From: JBAYZQ01 sp041672385
GTDB lineage: Bacteria > Spirochaetota > Spirochaetia > Sphaerochaetales > Sphaerochaetaceae
Direction: 5' to 3'
Assembly (NCBI GenBank): GCA_041672385.1
Contig: JBAYZQ010000149.1
Span: 1-5,723, forward strand
DNA: 5,723 nucleotides
The position numbers and the translations under genes are program-made. Shown here one piece after another: positions 1 to 5,139 of this stretch; position 1 is the first letter of the stretch, and each line of letters starts with the position of its first letter. The notes beneath the pieces were generated by a model. The model was not told the DNA's origin and did no database searches. It saw nothing but the letters and a program-made list of their open reading frames with translations.

Positions 1-1278
1 AGCATCTTTGTGGAAGATTGCTTTCAAAATCTGAATTAAAACGTAGATGAACATTCCAATTACGATTCCACCAACATAATCAAACATGAATGCTGTTACC
101 ATCATCATTGCTCCAACTGGAACAAATTCTTCTGGTGTAAAGTCAACATTTGCTAGAGTTTCTAACATTGAAAGACCAACAATAATAAGAGCAGCTCCTG
201 TTGCAGCACCTGGAATCATTAAGAATAATGGTGCAATGAACATACATAGGAGGAAGAAGAAAGCTGTACTAACGTTGGATAATCCTGTTCTACTACCTGA
301 ACCAATACCAGCAGCTGATTCTGCAAAAGTACTGATGGTTGTAAGGCCGAAAATGCTTCCAATTACAGTGAAACTGGAGTCAACAATAAAGAGTTTTCCA
401 AACTGTGGGAAGTTACCATCTTTGTCAAGAAGGTTTGCTTTTCCAGCAAGTGCAAGTCCTGAACCTGTTGTTCCAAAAAAGTCGTTAATAAGTAACATAA
501 GAACAAATGGTAAATATTTCAGCTTTAATGCGCCTAAGATGTCAAGTTTGAATGCTGTGTCTCCAATAGATGAGAATGCTGCATGTGTGAATATATTTTT
601 AGGAAAAGAAACAACTCCCATAAATAAACCAATTATTGTGGTTAAAATAATTGAAATAAGTAATGAGCCTTGGATCTTGTACATTTTACCATCTTTTCCT
701 TTAAAGGTTACATAGGTTAAAACAAGTGCAATAACTAGTCCAATTAGGCCTAGAACTGTTGATTTTTGACTAAAATCGCCAAAACCAATACAATTTCCAT
801 TTACAAGTCCACTTTGGCCAAGTCCGATTCTTACAATTAGGACTCCAACTGCAGCGCCAAGTCCGAACTTTAAATTTTTTGGAAGACTTCTTGCAAACAT
901 ATCTCTTAAATTAAAAAGAGATATTAGAACAAAGGCAATTCCTGATAAAAATACAAGTCCAAAACAAATTGCATAGGTAGCATCTCCAGAGTTAACCATG
1001 TTTGCAACAAGGTTAGGAATTACCAATACCGGTGCGAGACAGATTGGAAGGTTTGCATAAAATCCAACTGATAAAATTGCCAAAGCGGTAATCAAAGCAG
1101 TGCAAAGCAACACGCCTGTTTGATTTAATCCTGGGATAACCCCCATGGAACTTGTCATATATATAAGAATATATGCCATAGTTGCAAAAGTTGTGGCTCC
1201 ACCGATAAGTTCTGTACTTATTGATGAACCTCTTTCTGAGACATGGAAATAATTATCCACTTTTCCCTTAAAATTCAT
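1..1278 (-). CDS. NCS2-family permease, AzgA-like (purine/nucleobase transporter), C-terminus cut by window edge
   Basis: This is a multi-pass inner-membrane permease of the AzgA-like branch of NCS2, a family that imports purines by proton symport. Reading from the ATG at 1276-1278, 426 codons stay open to the window edge. Family members are about 430-480 residues, so little is missing. Visible family signatures are GGATTFATMAYIL (26-38), GFYANLPICLAP (72-83), the SLPKNLKFGLGAAVG helix (131-145), a GTTGS segment followed by GKANLLDKDGNFP (269-291), and ESAAGIGSGSRTGL (320-333) with the TM10-type Glu320. The start is supported by AGGAG (1285-1289) six bases upstream. The stop of the TatD-family gene lies 39 bp upstream, so co-transcription is likely. 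Odd points, judged from memory of the family: the usual APGMGLNAFF loop reads APVLVIPNLV (82-91), and the Asp of the TM8 DTxGT motif is Gly269. The family call is firm; the substrate is unknown. Confidence 0.9.
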   Translation of the reverse strand, partial: MNFKGKVDNYFHVSERGSSISTELIGGATTFATMAYILIYMTSSMGVIPGLNQTGVLLCTALITALAILSVGFYANLPICLAPVLVIPNLVANMVNSGDATYAICFGLVFLSGIAFVLISLFNLRDMFARSLPKNLKFGLGAAVGVLIVRIGLGQSGLVNGNCIGFGDFSQKSTVLGLIGLVIALVLTYVTFKGKDGKMYKIQGSLLISIILTTIIGLFMGVVSFPKNIFTHAAFSSIGDTAFKLDILGALKLKYLPFVLMLLINDFFGTTGSGLALAGKANLLDKDGNFPQFGKLFIVDSSFTVIGSIFGLTTISTFAESAAGIGSGSRTGLSNVSTAFFFLLCMFIAPLFLMIPGAATGAALIIVGLSMLETLANVDFTPEEFVPVGAMMMVTAFMFDYVGGIVIGMFIYVLIQILKAIFHKDA

Positions 1279-1284
1279 AATTTA

Positions 1285-1289
1285 CTCCT
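1285..1289 (-). promoter_or_regulatory. Shine-Dalgarno site of the permease gene
   Basis: AGGAG on the minus strand lies six bases before the permease ATG. It is the strongest ribosome binding site in the left block. It fixes the start at 1278 and shows that this downstream gene has its own initiation site rather than relying on coupling to the TatD-family gene. Confidence 0.75.
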
Positions 1290-1317
1290 GATGATGAGAA
1301 TCTATTTCTGATGGAAT

Positions 1318-2085
1318 TTATTTTATTCCGAACAGCCTTTTTCCGTTATTTTTAGTTACTTCTATTACTTCCTGAGGTGTAATATCTTTTCTTATTTCTG
1401 AAATCTTAAATGCCACATCTTCTAGCATTGAGGATACGGCCCTTGTTCCTTCAAATTCTTTTAGGGGGAGAAAGGGGCAATCTGTTTCAAGTAGCATTTG
1501 CTTCATTGGCATTTCACGAACAATGTTAATTAGTTTTTCTGAATTTGGGTAAGTTATTTGAGGTCCTATTCCAAGATAGTATCCTCTTTCAACAAAGGCT
1601 CTTGAATATTTTTCTTCACTAAATATTCTATGAATATCAACTTTTAGATTAAATTTATCAATTATTGAAAGTACATCTTCATCTGCATCTCTGTCATGAA
1701 TTTCGACTGGGAGTCCAAGTTTTTCAGCAAGAGCGAGTTGTTTTATAAATACTTCTTTTTGAATTTCTTTTTCTGCTCTAGAGAGAAAATAATCTAATCC
1801 AATTTCTCCTATTGCGACTACTTTTTCTTTTTTTGCAAGTTCTTCAATTTCTTGAAGCCAATTTTCACTGACTTTTGATGCTTCAAGGGGAAATACTCCA
1901 ACTGTTGCATATATAAATGGATATTTTTCTGCTAATTTACAAGATCTGATTGAGGAAGGTACTTCTGAGCCACAATTGATTATTAATTCTATTCCATTTT
2001 TGTTTTGAGTAAGAAGGACTTCGTTTCTATCTTTTTCAAAAAAAAATTCATCATAATGACAATGGGTATCAAAAATACCTTTCAT
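1318..2085 (-). CDS. TatD-family metal-dependent hydrolase, divergent subfamily
   Basis: This is a cytoplasmic TIM-barrel hydrolase of the TatD family in the amidohydrolase superfamily. Characterised members are metal-dependent nucleases, but the substrate here is not known. All expected metal ligands can be placed: HxH in DTHCHYD (His8, His10), Glu94 in GEIGLDYF, His130 in EIHDRDA, His152 in DIHRIFSEE and Asp202 in LLETDCPFLPL. The C-terminus NNGKRLFGIK is also typical, and 255 residues is the normal family length. AGAGAGG (2093-2099) lies about seven bases before the ATG. Odd points: the common GxHPHxA segment is GVFPLEA (63-69), losing both His; HCFSG is HRIFSEE; and the usual PHRGxRNEP stretch after the TDxP motif is KEFEGTRAVSS. 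It lies between an M20D amidohydrolase and a permease rather than beside the housekeeping neighbours common for tatD genes, so a specialised paralogue is plausible. Confidence 0.9.
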   Translation of the reverse strand: MKGIFDTHCHYDEFFFEKDRNEVLLTQNKNGIELIINCGSEVPSSIRSCKLAEKYPFIYATVGVFPLEASKVSENWLQEIEELAKKEKVVAIGEIGLDYFLSRAEKEIQKEVFIKQLALAEKLGLPVEIHDRDADEDVLSIIDKFNLKVDIHRIFSEEKYSRAFVERGYYLGIGPQITYPNSEKLINIVREMPMKQMLLETDCPFLPLKEFEGTRAVSSMLEDVAFKISEIRKDITPQEVIEVTKNNGKRLFGIK

Positions 2086-2111
2086 AGATTTTCCTCTCTA
2101 TTTAATAACGA

Positions 2112-2138
2112 ATTATAATAACAATTTAGTTAAAGCAA
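2112..2138 (-). promoter_or_regulatory. Weak internal promoter candidate ahead of the TatD-family gene
   Basis: On the minus strand TTGCTT (2133-2138) is followed, after a 15-base spacer, by a perfect TATAAT (2112-2117). The -10 is ideal, but the spacer is shorter than the preferred 16-18, and AT-rich DNA produces such matches by chance. If active, it would let the TatD-family gene and permease be expressed apart from the M20D gene. The 93-base gap shows no convincing terminator. Confidence 0.3.
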
Positions 2139-2178
2139 TAATTTTATAAATTCTAAGAACTTTTTAGAGTATGGTCAA

Positions 2179-3378
2179 TTATTTTTTGAAACTTTTTAGT
2201 TGCTTTTTGTTGCAACGACTAGAAATAAGAAGAACAAGGTATTCAACTCCTACAGCTAAGGCATTTTCGTCCATTAAATATTTTGGGTTGTGGTGTGGAA
2301 AAACAATTCCTTTCTCTTCGTTTCTTGCTCCAATTTCCATGAAAAAACTTGGGTATTTTTCGCTATAATAACAGAAATCTTCTCCAGGTGTAATTGGTTC
2401 CATTCTAAAGGGTTTCGCTCCTGGAAAATTATTGATTACTAGTTTTTCAACAAAGTCTGTAAGTTTTGGATTATTTTCCACTGAATCATAGCCTCTGTTG
2501 TATTTGAATTCAATTTGAGCTCCATTTGCCATACAGATTCCTTCAGAAATTTCTTTCAATCTTCTTTCGGCAAGGGTTCTTGAGTCTTTGCTAAAGGTTC
2601 TTACCGAACCTGTTAGGGTAACATTGTTTGGGATAATATTATAAGCAGTTCCTGAGTCAATACTACAAACTGAAATGACTAACATTTTCGATGGGTCTGT
2701 GTTTCTTGAAACTATGGTTTGTATGTTTAGTATAATTTGAGCTGCTATTGGTATCGGATCTATGCACTGTTGAGGCATGGAGGAGTGTCCACCTTTGCCT
2801 TTTATTGTTATTTCAAATCCATCTGTACTAGCTGTTAGGATTCCTGAGCAAATACCAAGTTTCCCTGTGGCAAAATTTGAGGTTAAATGCATGGAATAGG
2901 TTTCATCAACTCCTTCAAGGACTCCAGATTTAACAATTTCAATTCCACCTCCAGGTGGAAGCTCTTCTGCATGTTGGAATATAAAACGGATTTCACCTTT
3001 TAATTCTTCTTTATGCTTTAATAAGATTTTTATAGTAGAAAGTAACATTGCTGTATGACCGTCATGTCCACAAGCGTGCATTACACCGGGGTTTTTGCTT
3101 TTATAAGAAAGATTATTATCTTCTTCTATTGGAAGTGCATCAATATCAGCACGAATTGCAATAATAGGACCAGAAATATCTGTTTTTAATATTGCCATAA
3201 CACTTGTTGGTGTAGGCCTAGATAGCTTTAATCCTGGTTCAAAACTTTTTAAGGTTCTTTCAATAAAATCAGCTGTTTTAAATTCTTTAAATGACAGTTC
3301 TGGGTTCTGATGAAGATGTCTTCTATACTCAACAGTTGTCTTAAATTCAGCTTTTACTTCTTCATTAATATTAATCAT
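2179..3378 (-). CDS. M20D-family metallo-amidohydrolase (amino-acid amidase / N-acyl amino acid hydrolase type)
   Basis: This is a cytoplasmic dinuclear-metal hydrolase of peptidase family M20 subfamily D, which includes hippurate hydrolase, IAA-amino acid hydrolase, AbgA and N-acetyl-diaminopimelate deacetylase. Motifs in order are YRRHLHQNPELSFKE (18-32), RADIDALPIEE (76-86), MHACGHDGH (100-108) with Cys103 and His105 as metal ligands, FQHAEE (134-139) with the catalytic and metal Glu pair 138/139, His164 in YSMHL, GKGGHSSMP (194-202) with the dimer-domain His198, and the C-terminal HNP (363-365). The 399 residues cover the full catalytic and lid domains. AGGAAG (3384-3389) lies five bases before the ATG. 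The family's usual FQPAEE is FQHAEE here. It is the first gene of the minus-strand block and has a promoter directly upstream. Motifs do not separate the acyl-group choices, so no symbol is given. Confidence 0.93.
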   Translation of the reverse strand: MININEEVKAEFKTTVEYRRHLHQNPELSFKEFKTADFIERTLKSFEPGLKLSRPTPTSVMAILKTDISGPIIAIRADIDALPIEEDNNLSYKSKNPGVMHACGHDGHTAMLLSTIKILLKHKEELKGEIRFIFQHAEELPPGGGIEIVKSGVLEGVDETYSMHLTSNFATGKLGICSGILTASTDGFEITIKGKGGHSSMPQQCIDPIPIAAQIILNIQTIVSRNTDPSKMLVISVCSIDSGTAYNIIPNNVTLTGSVRTFSKDSRTLAERRLKEISEGICMANGAQIEFKYNRGYDSVENNPKLTDFVEKLVINNFPGAKPFRMEPITPGEDFCYYSEKYPSFFMEIGARNEEKGIVFPHHNPKYLMDENALAVGVEYLVLLISSRCNKKQLKSFKK

Positions 3379-3397
3379 ATTATCTTCCTATTGCGCT

Positions 3398-3426
3398 AAG
3401 ATAGCATTTTAGGAATAAAAAGTCAT
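3398..3426 (-). promoter_or_regulatory. Promoter candidate for the M20D-TatD-permease block
   Basis: On the minus strand ATGACT (3421-3426) and TATCTT (3398-3403) are separated by the ideal 17 bases. A TG sits one base before the -10, as in extended -10 promoters. Transcription would begin near 3391, giving a leader of only about 13 bases that still contains the AGGAAG ribosome site. The two hexamers each match consensus at four of six positions. Activity is inferred from sequence only. Confidence 0.5.
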
Positions 3427-3625
3427 GATTATTTTGTCATTTTTATTGTTGTTATAACGCTCTAAAAACTTGCTAAAACTAATAATATCTTCTTGTTTAG
3501 GTGTGATAATTGATTCTGAGGCTTGTCTCAACTTTTCAAACTTGTTTTATTGCTTGCTTTATAACTATTTGGTTTCTTTTTACAAGTGTTTGATTCAAAA
3601 TTCCTACTTCCTTTGTAGACGACAA
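3409..3625 (-). pseudogene. Possible decayed gene: protein-like tail with an upstream out-of-frame segment
   Basis: Reading the minus strand from 3546 down to a TAA at 3409-3411 gives 45 residues with the composition of a real helical C-terminus: NKFEKLRQASESIITPKQED followed by IISFSKFLERYNNNKNDKII and a short end. There is no start codon or ribosome site. A second open stretch (3539-3625) lies in another frame and reads KEVGILNQTLVKRNQIVIKQ near its middle, ending where the first begins, as a single frameshift would leave. I do not recognise the protein. The stop sits in the promoter region of the M20D gene. Chance open reading in AT-rich DNA is the main alternative, so this is a weak call. 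Confidence 0.25.
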
Positions 3626-3630
3626 CTATA

Positions 3631-3660
3631 TTGACACATAGGGGACTTTTCATGTTATAT
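3631..3660 (+). promoter_or_regulatory. Promoter candidate for the DUF3795 gene
   Basis: A perfect TTGACA (3631-3636) is followed after 18 bases by TTATAT (3655-3660), with shifted alternatives such as TATATA in the same run. The start point would be near 3667, leaving a leader of about 160 bases before the DUF3795 ATG. That leader contains the inverted repeats at 3752-3795. The perfect -35 makes this the best plus-strand promoter in the spacer, although the -10 is loose. Confidence 0.45.
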
Positions 3661-3751
3661 ATTTTATATTAATGCTTATTCTATTTATACTTTTAATCTT
3701 TTATTTTAGAAAATGTAAAGTTATAGAGTGAATAAAAATGCTTTCTGCATC

Positions 3752-3795
3752 TAACAAGAAATGTTAACGGCAACCTTCGGTGTTGACCTACCGAA
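3752..3795 (+). other. Cluster of overlapping inverted repeats with a C(TTCG)G tetraloop in the DUF3795 leader
   Basis: Several foldings compete in 44 bases. TAACA (3752-3756) pairs with TGTTA (3762-3766) across AGAAA. GG-CAAC-C (3769-3775) pairs with G-GTTG-CC (3780-3788) around TTCG, with single-base bulges at 3781 and 3786; this is the very stable cUUCGg tetraloop form in RNA. TTCGGT (3776-3781) is a perfect inverted repeat of ACCGAA (3790-3795), and this hairpin excludes the tetraloop form. GTTAAC (3763-3768) can also pair with GTTGAC (3782-3787) with one G-U. The repeats end 22 bases before the ribosome site. No known riboswitch class is recognised. A structured leader is one reading and a relic of a recombination site is another. 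Confidence 0.4.
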
Positions 3796-3828
3796 AATGG
3801 GATTTGTTTTACTTCACAAGAGGAAGAT

Positions 3829-4239
3829 ATGGAAAAAAAAGAATTAATTAATAGTATTGCTTATTGTGGACTCATCTGCAAACTTTGCTTTTTAGCATCG
3901 AAGTGTGATGGATGTAAAATAGCTAATAATGTTTGTGATAGAAATTTAGCAGATAGAAGTTGTCCGCAAAAAGAATGTTGTATTTCTAAGAATATTGTAG
4001 GTTGTTGGGAATGTGAAGAATTATCAACTTGTGAGTTAGGTATTTATTCAGATAATAACTCACCTAAAGTTAAAGCATTTGCATTATATATTCAAAAAAA
4101 TGGAACAAGTAAATTTATAAATTCGGTTGTGAGAAATATGAAAAGAGGAATAAGTGTTGAAAAAGATAAGGATTATGATAGATTGAATATTGAATCTATT
4201 CACAGATTGCTTGATTTTGGCGAGGTTCCTCTTTCCTGA
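3829..4239 (+). CDS. DUF3795-family Cys-rich protein
   Basis: This 136-residue protein matches the DUF3795 pattern, a family of small Cys-rich proteins of unknown function found in anaerobes. There are 12 Cys within residues 13-68: YCGLxCxxC (Cys13, 17, 20), CDGC (26, 29), then Cys36, 45, 50, 51, CWEC (59, 62) and Cys68 in STCELG. The typical C-terminal helix follows: VKAFALYIQKNGTSKFINSV, then VRNMKRGI. The Cys spacing suggests bound zinc or an iron-sulphur centre, which is inference. There is no signal peptide or membrane segment, so it is probably cytosolic. AAGAGG (3818-3823) lies five bases before the ATG. Base use resembles the surrounding genes. The GNAT gene follows 61 bp downstream on the same strand and may share its transcript, but no functional link is known to me. 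Confidence 0.85.
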   Translation: MEKKELINSIAYCGLICKLCFLASKCDGCKIANNVCDRNLADRSCPQKECCISKNIVGCWECEELSTCELGIYSDNNSPKVKAFALYIQKNGTSKFINSVVRNMKRGISVEKDKDYDRLNIESIHRLLDFGEVPLS

Positions 4240-4290
4240 CTTCATTTAATGAGAATTATGTTCGATGGAAACCTCGAGTGCGGACAATAA

Positions 4291-4296
4291 AGGGAG
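4291..4296 (+). promoter_or_regulatory. Shine-Dalgarno site that sets the GNAT start
   Basis: AGGGAG ends four bases before ATG 4301. The earlier in-frame ATG at 4265 has no comparable purine tract in front of it. Both ATGs sit in a direct repeat CGATGGA (4263-4269 and 4299-4305), exactly 36 bases apart, so the reading frame is kept. The site favours 4301 as the true start. Confidence 0.65.
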
Positions 4297-4300
4297 AACG

Positions 4301-4771
4301 ATGGACATTCAATTCAAAAAGATAGTTGATTCAGAAGAGAAAACGCGAATTTGCAGGAAAGTTCTAGAAGATTTACCAATGTGGTTTGGGCTACCAGAAT
4401 CAACAAATGAATACTGCGAAAAAGTTAAGGAATATGAATTTGTTGTAATATGTAATGCAGAAGAAAAAATAGGATTTGCTTCAATTAGAGAAAACAGCGA
4501 ATATGTCTCGGAATTATTTGTCTTAGGAATAATGGAAAAGTATCATAGAAAAGGCATTGGGAAACTACTGATGGAGTATCTGTATAAGGAACTAAAGAAA
4601 AAAAAGATTCAATATTTGGAAGTAAAAACCTTAGATGAATCAAGGGAATCTGAAGAATATAAAATGACAAGGCTGTTTTATAAGAAAATGGGGTTTATTC
4701 CATTTGATGTATTGGAAAATGAATGGGGAAAAGAGAATCCATGCCTAATAATGTTGAAAGATTTAGGATAG
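4301..4771 (+). CDS. GNAT-family N-acetyltransferase
   Basis: This 156-residue cytosolic protein transfers an acetyl group from acetyl-CoA to an unidentified amine. The GNAT core is clear: strand and loop ELFVLGIMEKYHRKGIGKLL (71-90), containing the pyrophosphate-binding RKGIG (83-87), and the late RLFYKKMGFIPFDV segment (124-137). LPMWFGLPES (25-34), TLDESRES (110-117) and ENPCLIMLK (145-153) are features I recall from a common, uncharacterised GNAT group in Clostridia and Bacilli. The start is placed at 4301 because of AGGGAG at 4291-4296. Starting at 4265 would add 12 residues (METSSADNKGRT) that do not look like the family. It lies 61 bp after the DUF3795 stop with no terminator between, so the two may be co-transcribed. 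A hairpin plus T-tract follows. Nothing identifies it as a drug-resistance enzyme. Confidence 0.9.
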   Translation: MDIQFKKIVDSEEKTRICRKVLEDLPMWFGLPESTNEYCEKVKEYEFVVICNAEEKIGFASIRENSEYVSELFVLGIMEKYHRKGIGKLLMEYLYKELKKKKIQYLEVKTLDESRESEEYKMTRLFYKKMGFIPFDVLENEWGKENPCLIMLKDLG

Positions 4772-4802
4772 AGAAAGAAATTTGACATATAAAAGGCCTA
4801 GA

Positions 4803-4833
4803 AAGTCATAAAAACTTATGGCTTATAGTTTTT
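4803..4833 (+). terminator. Weak intrinsic terminator candidate after the GNAT gene
   Basis: AAGTCATAA (4803-4811) pairs with TTATGGCTT (4816-4824) over nine positions with one G-U, around an AAAC loop. ATAG and five T (4825-4833) follow. The stem is AT-rich and so only moderately stable, but position and polarity suit the plus-strand genes. Its right arm overlaps the stop codon of the convergent WYL fragment. Read on the minus strand, it has no T-tract. Confidence 0.4.
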
Positions 4834-5139
4834 ACTTTCATATATGGTAGCTATATCATGGATTCTACGCTTCATTTCTGTGCGAATATGTAACGGCTCT
4901 AAACACACACACTTATTCCCAAAACTGAAAAGAATATTGTAGTAGTATTCGTTTTCGATGAAAGGAAAACTAACAATCCAATGCTCATCACCGTCGGGAG
5001 AAAAGTGTTCATAAGGGCAGTAATCAAGCACTCTATCCATAATAGATGCATGAATACGAATTTTGATTGTTGTTTGCATAGTTTTTAAAATATCAGTAAA
5101 ATCTAACTGTGGGTTTTGATAATTTCGTGGACATTTTAT
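4816..5139 (-). pseudogene. C-terminal fragment of a WYL-domain transcriptional regulator (WCX part)
   Basis: Only the tail of a DeoR/YafY-like WYL regulator is present. The stretch LFSFGNKCVCLEP (50-62, counted from ATG 5079), then IRTEMKRRIHDIATIYE, matches the C-terminal WCX domain that follows WYL domains. IRIHASIMDRVLDYC (7-21) is its first strand and helix. The reading frame stays open above the ATG, where NPQLDFTDILKTM resembles the linker between WYL and WCX, so family-like sequence seems to run to about 5120-5139. No Shine-Dalgarno precedes the ATG at 5079, so it is not a credible start. The HTH domain and the WYL core, some 200 residues, are absent; beyond about 5140 the DNA is coding for the aldolase on the other strand. 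This is probably not functional. A stand-alone WCX peptide is a less likely alternative. Confidence 0.7.

Larger units (their letters stand above)
3379..3828. other. 450-bp spacer between divergent genes
   Basis: This very AT-rich stretch separates the M20D gene from the DUF3795 gene. From left to right it contains a minus-strand promoter candidate, a possible minus-strand gene relic, a plus-strand promoter candidate, a T-rich tract (about 3655-3712) and an inverted-repeat cluster close to the DUF3795 start. I see no tRNA, no CRISPR-type repeats and no intact gene. It is long for a low-GC genome, which fits either decay of a gene or room for regulation. Confidence 0.7.

Noticed and set aside
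86..715. A 209-codon plus-strand open frame
   Set aside because: It lies opposite the permease, whose minus-strand frame has clear family motifs over the whole stretch. The plus-strand product is low-complexity and matches nothing I know.
2199..2216. GTTGC/GCAAC inverted repeat at the 3' end of the M20D gene as a terminator
   Set aside because: The stem is only five base pairs and, on the minus strand, is followed by an A-rich and not a T-rich tract. It also lies inside the coding sequence.
2171..2368. A 65-codon plus-strand open frame
   Set aside because: It is antisense to the end of the M20D gene, with no ribosome site and no recognisable content.
4485..4670. A 61-codon minus-strand open frame
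   Set aside because: It is antisense to the acetyl-CoA binding region of the GNAT gene and has no family-like features.
4782..4800. TTGACA followed by an AGGCCT palindrome as a promoter or operator
   Set aside because: No -10 lies at a suitable distance and no plus-strand gene follows closely, so chance in AT-rich DNA is enough to explain it.
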